Shown: in pieces, positions 8,612 to 16,222 of the stretch
Layout: each line of letters opens with the position of its first letter
Numbering within the stretch: the stretch's first letter is position 1
NCBI RefSeq assembly: GCF_024699945.1
Contig: NZ_JAJOMY010000003.1
Coordinates: 62,001-126,000, forward strand
Direction of reading: 5' to 3'
DNA from: Phenylobacterium sp. J426
Lineage (GTDB): Bacteria; Pseudomonadota; Alphaproteobacteria; Caulobacterales; Caulobacteraceae
DNA length: 64,000 nt
Program-made: the position numbers and the translations under genes
The notes under the pieces: model-generated
Databases searched by the model: none
Seen by the model: the letters and a program-made list of their open reading frames with translations, nothing else
Told to the model about the DNA's origin: nothing

Positions 8612-9718
8612 TCAAGGCGCCGCCGGCTTGACCTGCTGTCCGATCGCCCAGACGAAGCCCGCCAGTTCGCGGGCGATGGCGGTCACCACCACGGTGGGCC
8701 TCTTCCCCGAACGAGTGAGCTTGCGGTACCGCTCGCAGAGCCGGACCTGCGCCTTCCAGGCGATGTCGCGCACCGGCTTCGGCAGGCGCACCAGCACCTC
8801 AACCTTCTCGCCGGCGACGCGCGGCGGATAGCGGTAGCTCCAGGCCGCCTCCACGAGCATGCGTCGGGCCTCGCTGTTGCCGGTCTTGGTGATGCCGCCG
8901 CGGTAGACGTGATCGCCGCTGGATCGCTCGGACGGAACCAGGCCGAGATAAGCCATCAGCTGGCTCGGGCTCTCGAAGCGGCCGAGGTCGCCGATGCCGG
9001 CCACAAAGGTGACGGCTGAGATCATCTCCAGGCCCCGCAGGCCGCGCAGCGCCTGCACCACCGGCCCCATCGACCAGGTGGGCAGCAACGCTTCGATCCG
9101 GGCGACGAGCTGGTCGCGCCGATCCTGGGCGGTGAAGATCGCCTCGACGTAGTCCTGGAAGACGATCTGGTGCACCGGCTGCTCGAACACCTGCTCGGCA
9201 AGCCAGACCCGGTGGCGTTGCGTCCACGGCTTGCCCTTCGGGTAGATCCGGCCATGTCGCAGCAGGAACGACAGGAGCTGCTGGCGGGCTCTCATCAGGG
9301 CTCCGACCGCGGCCAGCCGGGCCCGCACCAGGTCGCGCATGGCCTCGTGAACCGGGTCCGGAACCCAGACGCGCGTCAGGTCGCCCGAGCGGTGCAGGAT
9401 GGCCAGCTTCTGGGAGTCGCGCCGATCCGTCTTCACCCGGTCGCCCGGCTTGCGCGGGATCAGCGACGGCGCGACCACCATGCAGCCGTGGCCGAGCTCG
9501 ATGAGCTGCCGGTAGATGACGTAGCCGCAGCCACCGGCCTCGTAGCAGAACTCCAGCGGGCTGCCGTCCTTGGCCAAGCGCCTGGCCAGCTTGCCGACGT
9601 CCGTCGGCGTGTTGGGGATCTCGCCGAGAAAGCGCACCGCGCCGTCGCGGCCCTCCTCGGCGATGCTGACCGCAATGCTGAGCTTATGAACGTCTAGACC
9701 GATGTAGACCGTGCCCAT
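8612..9718 (-). CDS. IS110-family transposase (DEDD recombinase)
   Basis: 368 residues, intact. The N-terminal DEDD domain starts MGTVYIGLDVHKLSIAVSI and includes KTDRRDSQKLA. The C-terminal Tnp20-type domain has LRGLRGLEMISAVTFVAGIG and the serine region ERSSGDHVYRGGITKTGNS. This enzyme recombines a circular intermediate with a target using a bridge RNA encoded by the element. No sign of decay. Confidence 0.95.
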   Translation of the reverse strand: MGTVYIGLDVHKLSIAVSIAEEGRDGAVRFLGEIPNTPTDVGKLARRLAKDGSPLEFCYEAGGCGYVIYRQLIELGHGCMVVAPSLIPRKPGDRVKTDRRDSQKLAILHRSGDLTRVWVPDPVHEAMRDLVRARLAAVGALMRARQQLLSFLLRHGRIYPKGKPWTQRHRVWLAEQVFEQPVHQIVFQDYVEAIFTAQDRRDQLVARIEALLPTWSMGPVVQALRGLRGLEMISAVTFVAGIGDLGRFESPSQLMAYLGLVPSERSSGDHVYRGGITKTGNSEARRMLVEAAWSYRYPPRVAGEKVEVLVRLPKPVRDIAWKAQVRLCERYRKLTRSGKRPTVVVTAIARELAGFVWAIGQQVKPAAP

Positions 9719-9808
9719 GCCTTCCTCCGATGGTGCTGCATCGGATCAGGATGCGGCGCCTGACGGCCAGCCGGGTCCAGCGCCGGCGGGAAGGACATAC
9801 GGACTTAG
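9719..9808 (-). ncRNA. Candidate bridge-RNA region of the IS110 element
   Basis: The 90 bp upstream of the transposase are noncoding and can fold: CCGATG/CATCGG around GTGCTG at about 9728-9745, with further GC complementarity. In IS110-group elements the bridge RNA is transcribed from this place. Guide loops were not matched to target and donor here, so this is inference from position and foldability. Confidence 0.3.
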
Positions 9809-9892
9809 CCTCCACCCCGCTAAGGACCTTGGCCGGCGCCAAACGCCGGCCGCGATCCTGAGCGAGGCTGCGCCGACAAGACGGAGGCGAGC

Positions 9893-10099
9893 ATGCCCAA
9901 GGCCCTGACCGTCGAGCTCCACGACGCCCGCCTGGCCCAGGTGGATCACCTGGCCGCGAAGCTGCAGATGTCGCCGGAGGAAGTCGTAAGCCTCGCGCTC
10001 AACCTGGTCATCGGCGAGTGGAAGGAACAATGGCCCGAGCTGGAGGCGTTCGAGCCGCCTGGAGGGTCAGCCGCAGCGCCGGGCTGCGCGCGTCACTGA
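9893..10099 (+). CDS. Small DNA-binding-like protein (ribbon-helix-helix type)
   Basis: 68 residues. The core LTVELHDARLAQVDHLAAKL then QMSPEEVVSLALNLVIGEWK fits a strand-helix-helix protein of the CopG type. The last dozen residues are low-complexity and overlap the end of the convergent gene at 10093. It lies immediately outside the IS110 element, so the IS may have separated it from its original promoter. No partner gene seen. Confidence 0.55.
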   Translation: MPKALTVELHDARLAQVDHLAAKLQMSPEEVVSLALNLVIGEWKEQWPELEAFEPPGGSAAAPGCARH

Positions 10100-10581
10100 C
10101 CGGCCAGCGGCCCCAGCATCCGCACCAGGTCGTCGTAACCGCCCTGCAGCAGGGCGTAGGAGGCTCCCTCGCTGTCGTGCGGGCCGATGATCCGTATGCC
10201 CATCTGCACCTTGGCGAGCGCGTCCGAAAGTGTCGTGCAGGGCAGCCGCGAAATCCGTTCGGACGCGGCCTCGGCCGTCTCCCACAGGCCCGGCACACGC
10301 CGGTCGATGCCGATCATCTCAAGGGCGCCGGCGTCGCCAGCCGCCGCAGCGGCGCGATAATCGAGCGAACCGGTGCGGCGCTGGAGGGCCGTCTCCAGGT
10401 CTGACCAGCGCCGCGTCAGGAGGGCGATCAGATCTCGCTCGCCGTTCCAGGCCTTTGCCAGCTGCGCCACGCTCCGCGGCCCGGCCCCGGCCGCGGCCCC
10501 GGCGATCGCCGGTGTCGCCGCGGCGGCCGTGAGGAGGGCTCGGCGGGAAGCTGGAAGGCGAGGGCGGCGTGCGTCGGCCAT
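10093..10581 (-). CDS. Putative Tat-exported protein of unknown function
   Basis: 162 residues from the ATG at 10581. The N-terminus has SRRALLTAAAATPAIAGAAA, a twin-arginine-like signal (single clear RR) and a hydrophobic core ending in small residues. The mature part is helical (RWSDLETALQRRTGSLDYRA) with two cysteine-poor segments. No family recognised. The promoter element at 10608-10650 lies 26 bp upstream, linking it to the ardC and ssb group. Confidence 0.55.
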   Translation of the reverse strand: MADARRPRLPASRRALLTAAAATPAIAGAAAGAGPRSVAQLAKAWNGERDLIALLTRRWSDLETALQRRTGSLDYRAAAAAGDAGALEMIGIDRRVPGLWETAEAASERISRLPCTTLSDALAKVQMGIRIIGPHDSEGASYALLQGGYDDLVRMLGPLAGQ

Positions 10582-10607
10582 GGTGATGACTCCATCTGCC
10601 GATGAAG

Positions 10608-10650
10608 AATACGTCATTATGTTTTCTCGTCCAGAACATAATGATGTTTT
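10608..10650 (-). promoter_or_regulatory. AACATCATTA/CATAATGA promoter-operator
   Basis: Minus strand AAAACATCATTATGTTCTGG, spacer, AAAACATAATGACG. Nearly identical to the ssb element over its whole length, with the two 7-bp halves TCATTAT and ATAATGA preserved. Confidence 0.6.
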
Positions 10651-10747
10651 ACGGTGTCACGTCAGCGGCTCGCGGCCACGCCGAAGCCGACGAATTGCCA
10701 AAGATTGGCAGTCCCCCTATCCTCGAAGGATCAGGAGCTTCGACGTC

Positions 10748-11032
10748 ATGCCCACGCGCCACATCAACCTGACCGACCACCTGGACAGCTTCGTCGAGGT
10801 CGCGGTCGGGTCCGGCCGATATCAGAACGCCAGCGAGGTCGTGCGCGAGGGCCTGCGCTTGTTGGAGCGCCAGCAACAAGAAGACGAACAGAAGCTCGAG
10901 GCGCTGCGCGCGGCCGTGCGGGTCGGCGAAGACGCCTATGCGCGCGGCGAGTTCGTCGAACTCGCGGGCGACGAGATCGGTCCCTACATCGCTAGCCTGG
11001 GGCGCACCGCCCGTCAGCGGAAGCGTGCGTGA
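10748..11032 (+). CDS. parD: ParD-type antitoxin
   Basis: 94 residues. ParD signature: HINLTDHLDSFVEVAVGSGR, then YQNASEVVREGLRLLERQQ, i.e. ribbon-helix-helix followed by the toxin-binding helix. ATG at 10748 follows a recognisable AGGATCAGGAG region. Overlaps the next gene by four bases, the standard antitoxin-first order. Antitoxin for the ParE toxin and likely autorepressor. Confidence 0.9.
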   Translation: MPTRHINLTDHLDSFVEVAVGSGRYQNASEVVREGLRLLERQQQEDEQKLEALRAAVRVGEDAYARGEFVELAGDEIGPYIASLGRTARQRKRA

Positions 11033-11400
11033 CGCGGAAGGTCCGGCTGACTCCGGCGGCCGAACAGGACATCGCAGACCTTCTGGATCGGAGCGCCGAT
11101 CAGTTCGGCGACGCCGGCCGTGAGCGCTATGAACACCTGCTCGGGACCGCGCTCCGCGCCCTGGCCGAAGGCCATCCCAACGGCAGCCGCGAACGCCCGG
11201 AGCTCGGTCCTGGTCTCTTCGCCTACCACCTTCGCCACAGCCGCGGCAGGGCCCGGCAAGGCGGGGGCCGGGCCGTGGGCCGACCGCGACACTTCCTCAT
11301 CTATCGTCACCCGTCCCACGACCTGGTCCTGGTCCTGCGCGTCCTCTACGACGCGATGGACCTCGCACGTCATGTCGAAGATGATCCGCGCGGGCCATGA
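11029..11400 (+). CDS. parE: ParE-type toxin
   Basis: 123 residues from GTG at 11029. RelE/ParE fold: VRLTPAAEQDIADLLDRSAD at the start, PELGPGLFAYHLRHSR in the middle and a closing HFLIYRHPSHDLVLVLRVLY strand pair. ParE toxins poison DNA gyrase; with ParD it forms a plasmid-stabilising module. It is slightly longer than usual in the central loop (SRGRARQGGGRAV). Confidence 0.88.
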   Translation: MTRKVRLTPAAEQDIADLLDRSADQFGDAGRERYEHLLGTALRALAEGHPNGSRERPELGPGLFAYHLRHSRGRARQGGGRAVGRPRHFLIYRHPSHDLVLVLRVLYDAMDLARHVEDDPRGP

Positions 11401-11460
11401 CGGTGAGGGCGTAGAGCGCCTAGCGCGGGCGTCTGCATGTGTTTGGCCCGCGCGCTTCGT

Positions 11461-11652
11461 CTAACGCGGCGCGAACCCCGCGTCCGCCAGCGCGGACCGC
11501 AGCGTGATCCAAGCTTCGTAGATCAGGTCCGCTTCCCGCTCATCACCGGCATGGCGTCGCGCCGTGTCCCGGTCGGCACGCTTGACGAACTGCGCCAGCG
11601 CCAAGGCCTCGTCGGGGTTCAGGGTCAGCGAGAGGTTCACCGGCTCTGGCAT
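11461..11652 (-). CDS. Small plasmid protein of unknown function
   Basis: 63 residues, VNLSLTLNPDEALALAQFVK followed by a charged helix and ALADAGFAPR. Compact, no signal peptide. It lies in a run of small minus-strand genes between parDE and ssb, several of which overlap, suggesting a plasmid operon. No function can be assigned. Confidence 0.55.
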   Translation of the reverse strand: MPEPVNLSLTLNPDEALALAQFVKRADRDTARRHAGDEREADLIYEAWITLRSALADAGFAPR

Positions 11653-11725
11653 GTGGGCTCCTTGGGTCCAGCTTCATCGTGCGCGCCGGGCGCCGTCAAG
11701 CGCATCCGACAACGGCCGCCCGGCG

Positions 11726-11990
11726 TCAGACGGGCCGGGCGAGCTGGACGAGTTCGCCCGCCGAGCGCGCCAGCGCGCGGCCGTGGGGAGTCTGGTCGCC
11801 GCCGGTGCGGGCGATCTGTTGGGCGAGCTGGGCCACGAAGGCCGAGAGCGCCGGTGCGGTCTCCAGGAGCGGCCGGGCGAAGTCCAGCGCCTCGCGCGTG
11901 ACCTCGTCGGCCATGGCGGGGGGACTGAAGCGCGGCGGCCAGGATCAGTTCGACCGCCTCGATCTGCCGTTCGGTGAGCGCGTCGGTCAT
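11726..11990 (-). CDS. Small helical plasmid protein, frameshifted
   Basis: About 87 residues: TERQIEAVELILAAALQSP, then after removing one C from the run near 11918-11923, MADEVTREALDFARPLLETA and an alanine-rich helical tail. The start overlaps the stop of the upstream gene by four bases (11987-11990), so they are translationally coupled. Unknown function. Confidence 0.55.
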
Positions 11991-12286
11991 TGTTCGATCA
12001 CCCCTTCGATAGGATCGAGCGCGATGCGCGCCACCACGAAGATGTCGATCAAGAGCTGCGCGGGGTTCGGCTCGCTCTGAGGGTCGGCCATGAACCGGAC
12101 GGTGAGCTCCTCGATGTGCTGCAGCGTCTCCAGCATGGACGCCGAATTGGCCACAAGGTCCCGGGCTTGGGCGGCGGCTTCCTGGAACTCGTCGTCATCG
12201 GCGCGGCGGTGCTCCGTCGCCTCGTCGATCTCGCGCACGAGGCGCGCAACCGCGTCACGAGCGGGCCGGGGATCCAACGCCGTCAT
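11987..12286 (-). CDS. Small helical plasmid protein
   Basis: 99 residues, intact, largely alpha-helical and acidic (REIDEATEHRRADDDEFQEA; MLETLQHIEELTVRFM). Overlaps both neighbours by four bases. No motif recognised. Conserved coupling with the flanking small genes suggests the three act together or are at least co-regulated. Confidence 0.6.
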   Translation of the reverse strand: MTALDPRPARDAVARLVREIDEATEHRRADDDEFQEAAAQARDLVANSASMLETLQHIEELTVRFMADPQSEPNPAQLLIDIFVVARIALDPIEGVIEQ

Positions 12287-12444
12287 CCGCGTGCGCCCCT
12301 GGGGCGGCAGACCAGGCGGCGCACTCGCACCTTACAATCGAAGCTGTCCACCAGCACCCATCGGCCACGTCGGCCGCGCTCGTAGACATTGACGGTCGGC
12401 TCTCGGGTCTGGTCCACCCGCAGGCCCTCGAAGGTTCTGCGCAC
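12283..12444 (-). CDS. Short basic protein
   Basis: 53 residues from GTG at 12444, preceded by GGAGG. Basic and beta-rich: TVNVYERGRRGRWVLVDSFD followed by CKVRVRRL. A longer upstream frame exists but lacks coherent sequence and overlaps the ssb side. May be a nucleic-acid-binding peptide; function unknown. Confidence 0.5.
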   Translation of the reverse strand: MRRTFEGLRVDQTREPTVNVYERGRRGRWVLVDSFDCKVRVRRLVCRPRGARG

Positions 12445-12509
12445 CGCGCGCCTCCGCTTGAGGAAGAGGGGAGGCGGCGCGCGACAAGCGCGCCGCCGGC
12501 TCAAGCGCC

Positions 12510-12854
12510 CTACTCGGCGAGCGGGCTGTGGAACTCGATCTCCGCGTTGCGATCCAGCACGATCTCGGCCTGGGTGCGGTCGGTCTGCTCGCCGTCCTTG
12601 CGCCACTTGCGGTAGGTCATCCGCCCGCTCAGCGCCACGGTGCGGCCCTTCTTGGCGTTCCGCTCCAGCATGTCCACCAGCCCCTCCGAGAAGGCGACCA
12701 CGCGGTGCCAGGTCACGTCATCGACCCATTCGCCGGAGCTGTTGCGATAGCCGTCATTGGTGGCGACCGAGAATGCGGCGACCTTGGCGCCGGCGTTCGT
12801 GCTGCGGATTTCGACGTCGCCGCCGATGTTTCCCACAAGGCTGATGCGGTTCAT
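12510..12854 (-). CDS. ssb: Plasmid single-stranded DNA-binding protein
   Basis: 114 residues. OB-fold Ssb signature MNRISLVGNIGGDVEIR, then KVAAFSVATNDGYR, VTWHRVVAFSEGLVDML and GRTVALSGRMTYRKW. Lacks the long disordered tail and acidic tip of chromosomal Ssb, as plasmid versions often do. Probably coats the transferred strand after conjugative entry. Its promoter element and a 16-bp palindrome lie upstream. Confidence 0.93.
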   Translation of the reverse strand: MNRISLVGNIGGDVEIRSTNAGAKVAAFSVATNDGYRNSSGEWVDDVTWHRVVAFSEGLVDMLERNAKKGRTVALSGRMTYRKWRKDGEQTDRTQAEIVLDRNAEIEFHSPLAE

Positions 12855-12890
12855 TGGGTGACTCCTTCAGGGGTTTCCGACAGTCAGAAG

Positions 12891-12934
12891 AATACGTCAT
12901 TATGTTTTTCTCGACCAGAAGATAATGATGTTTA
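12891..12934 (-). promoter_or_regulatory. AACATCATTA/CATAATGA promoter-operator of ssb
   Basis: Minus strand AAACATCATTATCTTCTGG, spacer, AAAAACATAATGACG, ending 36 bp before the ssb ATG. Same spacing and inverted repeat as the elements upstream of ardC and the Tat-type gene. Confidence 0.6.
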
Positions 12935-12962
12935 CGCGCAGAAATTGTGTGGGGCGTTTGGC

Positions 12963-12978
12963 GTTTGTATGTCCAAAC
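12963..12978. promoter_or_regulatory. 16-bp palindrome, copy 5
   Basis: GTTTGTATGTCCAAAC, one transition from copy 1. It lies 28 bp upstream of the ssb promoter element, a position suited to regulating ssb. The surrounding stretch 12979-13210 contains no recognisable gene. Confidence 0.55.
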
Positions 12979-13210
12979 TCGGCCGCAGCGCCTCCGCTGA
13001 CGACGCCCATGGCGTGCTGTCTGGTCGCTTTGGGGCCGCCGACGAAGGCGCACTGGAAAGCGCATCCTAAGCGCGAGCGGGGAGGGCGGCTTCGCCGCCC
13101 CAGAACCCCACCGGGCGCGCCGCTCAGCGCGGCTCCGGCGTCCGGCTCCTGCTTGTTGGGGAGCCGATCCGGCCGCCGGTCCCCGTGGATTTCTGGGAAA
13201 CCGGCCACCC

Positions 13211-13568
13211 TCAATACTCAGAGGCGAGCAAGAGGGTCAGCACGCGCCGGGTGAGTTCGGCGCTCCACTTGACCGGCGAGTGTTCGTCCCGTTCGGGGTG
13301 GTAGTAGTCGATCTTCCAGAACAACCGCTCGCCCCACAGGGTGAAGGCCCCGAAGTCGCGCTCCCCCATAGGGATCGTTGTCCTCGCTGAAGTCACTGAA
13401 GCCGGCGACCGCTTCCACCAGCGCGCGCCGTTTCTCAGGATCGTCGCCGACCAGCACCGCCACGCCGTGCGTCGTGAACCAGGCGGCGTTGACGGATTGA
13501 GGGTCGGTGCGGGCGAGGTCGTTCAGGCGGGCGGTCTCGGCCGCTCGCTCGTCGTCGTTTCGGAACAT
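13211..13568 (-). CDS. DUF3768 family protein, frameshifted
   Basis: About 118 residues. The family hallmarks are visible: FSDFSEDNDPYG, then GERDFGAFTLWGERLFWKID and the closing RRVLTLLLASEY. An apparent extra G near 13366-13370 splits the gene between the two halves. These small proteins are widespread on alphaproteobacterial plasmids, next to transfer and antirestriction genes; no biochemical role is known. Repeat copy D lies 30 bp upstream. Confidence 0.8.
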
Positions 13569-13598
13569 GGCGGTTCTCCTTCGGGGGGCCGATGCGTC

Positions 13599-13748
13599 GC
13601 GCATCGCCCCTGCCTGCCGGCGAGGCTGGGGGTAGCAGAGGGATGACCGGGGCCGGGGAGGGGGATCACCCGGCCTGCACGCCCGAAGGGAGGAAGGTTG
13701 GGGAGACCCCGGGCCGGGTCTTCCCGGCGCGAGGGGCGAAGCCCCTTA
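13599..13748 (-). repeat. Dispersed backbone repeat, copy D
   Basis: Contains GGCGAGGCTGGGGGTAGCA, the CGAAGGGAGGAAGGTTGGGG core and the terminal GGGGCGAAGCCCC hairpin. The variable parts between these blocks differ from the other copies in length and sequence while the blocks themselves are preserved. Confidence 0.85.
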
Positions 13749-13973
13749 GACCCATCTGCAACAGGTCCGGTTCCTAATACCCGATACCCGCGACGGGTCG
13801 CTGCCGACGCGGCAGAAGCGGCCAAGCTCGTTATGGACCGCAGAGCCTTCCTTAGCAGACCGCCGACGAACGCAAGTCAGGAAAGGGGAGGGGCGCCTCC
13901 GTCCCGTTCCGCGGGTCCGCGCTTGGCGCGATGGAGGCCCCCCAACCACGAAATGGGGGCGTTGCGGGGCAGG
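13749..13973. other. Intergenic, no gene seen
   Basis: No coherent reading frame between repeat copy D and the first IS1182-type element. Marks the boundary between plasmid backbone and the mosaic region. Confidence 0.5.
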
Positions 13974-15522
13974 CTGTGCCAAAACTCGCCGGCCGCCCTG
14001 GCGTGGACGCCGCATCGAGCCGGCCGTTTAGGCCGACGGTGTCAGGCGCGCCGGACCGAAGACATTCACCGCGTGGATGATGTTGAAGGCCAGGATGGAG
14101 AGCGCTGCCTCTGCCTTTACTGCTCTGAGGCCGCGGGTAAGGAACCGACCACCTCCCGACATTCGCTTGATCGTGCCGAACGGGTGCTCAACCGTGCATC
14201 GGCGCGTCACCATCAGGCTTGGATTGGCGTAGATCCTCGCCTCCATGCGATCGAGCGCCGCCTGGTCGAACAGGCGATGGATCGTCCGTTGGGCGCCCGC
14301 TGTGCATCTCGGCTTCAGGCGGCAGTCCCTGCAGGCGGTCGTTCGATATCGGATGGCGCGATTGCGGGTGTGTTTGCCGGAGGGCTTCATCGTCTGACCC
14401 GCCGGGCAGCGGATGGTGTCTGACGCCTCATCAAATGCGAACTGGGTCGGCCGAAAGAAGTCGGTGTTCATCGCGCCGCGCTTGATCGGCGCCGCGACCT
14501 CGATTCGATCGTGCTCGCACGCCGCTATCGCCTGGGCGTTCGAGTAGCCGCCGTCCGCCAGAACAGTCAGGCGGTCGACCTGCAGCACTTCCATCGTCGC
14601 CAGCGACATTGGGTGCAGGAGTTGGCTGTCGTTCGCTTCGTTGGCGACGTCGTGGTGGACGATCAGACCGCTATCTACGTCCACGACGCTTTGCATGTTG
14701 TAGTAGGGCATCTTGGGTGAGTGGGCGTAGCCCATCGGCCTCGCGTCGGGCTCGCCGAAGACCAGCACCTTTTCGGCGCGTTCCACCAAGATTTCTTGCC
14801 GGCGCGCCAGCCGATCCTTCCGCCGGCTCAACGCGGCGATCGCGTCAGTGAAGGCCTGCCGGTGAACCGGTTGGTCGTCGAAGCCCTGGGTCACGGCTTC
14901 GTCCATGGCGTCGAGCCGGTCCAAGTAGTAGGCGATCTCCTTCTCGGTATGTGCGACGTCGCGAGCCAGCCGCTCGGCGCCGGCGATGTTCTTCGGGCTG
15001 GCGACGGCCCGCATCTTCGTCCCGTCCAGCGCCACCATCCGGCCGGTGATGAGCCCGCCGTCGAGGCAGAACTGGATGAATGCCGCGCTCGCCGCAACGA
15101 TGGCCTCGGGGTTGTCGTGCCGGAAGGCGGCGATGGTGCGATAGTCCGGCGCGAGCTGCTTCATGAGCCACAGCGCTTCAAGGTCGCGGATGCAGGCCCG
15201 CTCGAGGTGCCTGGAAGAGCGAACCTGGTTGAGATAGCCCCAGACATACAGCCGAAGCATGTCCCCGGGATGGTAGCCGGGCCGGCCGGTCGCCGCCGCG
15301 ACGGTGCGAGCAAAGCCGAGTTCTGCGAGGTCGAGACTACCAACGAACGCGTCGACAACTCGCACCAGGGATTCGGGAGCGACATAGTCATCGATGCAGG
15401 GAGGCAGCAGGCTTACCTGTGTCCGATCTGTTCCTTCCAAGAAGCTCACGAGAACCCTCACGGCAGTTTCGTAGCTCATTGATTCTACTGTGATTTGGTC
15501 GCCAATTCCACTTGGCAAGGCC
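13974..15522 (-). mobile_element. IS1182-family insertion sequence, first copy
   Basis: A single transposase gene flanked by possible short inverted ends: GGCTGTGCCAA near 13975 and, inverted, GGCCTTGCCAA near 15512-15522 (9 of 11 match). The ends are tentative. It lies between the plasmid backbone and the mercury genes. Confidence 0.6.
14028..15479 (-). CDS. IS1182-family DDE transposase
   Basis: 483 residues from ATG at 15479 (MSYETAV); an upstream TTG would add 13. The N-terminal part has SLLPPCIDDYVAPESLVRVV and the GYHPGDMLRLYVWGYLNQVR motif of IS1182/IS5-like enzymes. The DDE core includes VALDGTKMRAV and the LADGGYSNAQAI region, and the C-terminus has RRCTVEHPFGTIKRMSGGG. Intact, so possibly active. 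Confidence 0.93.
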   Translation of the reverse strand: MSYETAVRVLVSFLEGTDRTQVSLLPPCIDDYVAPESLVRVVDAFVGSLDLAELGFARTVAAATGRPGYHPGDMLRLYVWGYLNQVRSSRHLERACIRDLEALWLMKQLAPDYRTIAAFRHDNPEAIVAASAAFIQFCLDGGLITGRMVALDGTKMRAVASPKNIAGAERLARDVAHTEKEIAYYLDRLDAMDEAVTQGFDDQPVHRQAFTDAIAALSRRKDRLARRQEILVERAEKVLVFGEPDARPMGYAHSPKMPYYNMQSVVDVDSGLIVHHDVANEANDSQLLHPMSLATMEVLQVDRLTVLADGGYSNAQAIAACEHDRIEVAAPIKRGAMNTDFFRPTQFAFDEASDTIRCPAGQTMKPSGKHTRNRAIRYRTTACRDCRLKPRCTAGAQRTIHRLFDQAALDRMEARIYANPSLMVTRRCTVEHPFGTIKRMSGGGRFLTRGLRAVKAEAALSILAFNIIHAVNVFGPARLTPSA

Positions 15523-15596
15523 GAGGTCCACTCGGCGGCAGGTTTCGACGCGGGGCCTGACGGCGGGAGCGTAGCGGGTATTCAGCCGATTGGTCG

Positions 15597-15978
15597 CTAT
15601 GGCCGCCCGAACTTGCCCCATAGACGCTCGCTGCCCCACCAGAGGACCACGAAGCCTATGAGGGTTGCGCCCCCGAGGAAGCTCCAACCGTGTGGGCCAA
15701 ACGGTGCCCGCGCCTGCGGCGTAGGCGACCACCAAGCCTGCCATCGCCAGGAGGTAGGGGCCCGTCACGCGGCAGTGGATGCGGCCGCACCGCCGGGCGT
15801 TCAGCAGACAGGCGAAGCCCATCCAGACCAGCATGCCCGCCCAGACGGCTGCGCGAAGCGTGGGCTCCAGCAGGAGGGCTGCGAGCATCGCTGCGCCGGG
15901 GAGCGCCCAGAGCGCGATGAAGGCGCGCGTGTCGCTGGCCCAATCTTTGGCACCGCCAACCGCGTCGCACTTACCCAT
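15597..15978 (-). CDS. Membrane protein of the mer-type operon, frameshifted
   Basis: About 126 residues. Three to four hydrophobic segments (FIALWALPGAAMLAALLL; VWAGMLVWMGFACLLNA; YLLAMAGLVVAYAAGAG; a last one in GGATLIGFVVLWW). A conserved-looking cytosolic or periplasmic RRCGRIHC pair of cysteines could bind metal. An extra C near 15697-15699 shifts the frame; corrected it ends LWGKFGRP at 15597. The ATG overlaps the stop of the preceding gene. Probably works with the MerT-like protein in metal transport; this is inferred from the operon. Confidence 0.65.
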
Positions 15979-16222
15979 CGCGGCCGCCGCTGCAGCAGGC
16001 GGCGGCCCCACCGCTGGCCCCTGCTTCTTGGATGGGCGGACAGGGCACGTCCGCGTAAGAGCAGAAGACGCAGCAGTCGCCCGGCTTGGGCTTGAGGACG
16101 ACGCCGCAGCCCTGGCAGTCGTAGAAGTACTGGCAGGCGTCGGTCGGCATGGTCTCGGTCGCCTGGTGGCCGCAGTGCGGACAGGTGAGCGTAGAGCGGA
16201 GCTCAATCTGCACGTCGCTCAT
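15971..16222 (-). CDS. Cysteine-rich GDCC protein of the mer-type operon
   Basis: 83 residues with four cysteine groups: LTCPHCGHQ, FYDCQGCGVVLKP, the GDCCVFCSYADVPCPP motif and a closing AACCSGG. The pattern suggests one or two zinc or mercury-binding knuckles. Small proteins with a GDCCxFCSY motif accompany merT in alphaproteobacterial mercury loci; their role is not established. Coupled to both neighbours by overlaps. Confidence 0.75.
   Translation of the reverse strand: MSDVQIELRSTLTCPHCGHQATETMPTDACQYFYDCQGCGVVLKPKPGDCCVFCSYADVPCPPIQEAGASGGAAACCSGGRDG

Larger units (their letters stand above)
8569..9820 (-). mobile_element. IS110-family insertion sequence
   Basis: One transposase gene with noncoding flanks. 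The 12-mer CCTCCACCCCGC occurs at 8568-8579 and 9809-9820, on both sides of the element. IS110 elements lack terminal inverted repeats and share a short core with their target, so this direct repeat probably marks the two junctions. Exact ends within the repeat cannot be fixed. A CCGGCC/GGCCGG hairpin follows the transposase at about 8583-8600. Confidence 0.75.

Noticed and set aside
8612..9718. IS1111 subgroup of IS110
   Set aside because: No sub-terminal inverted repeats were recognised and the likely RNA region lies upstream of the transposase, as in the IS110 group.
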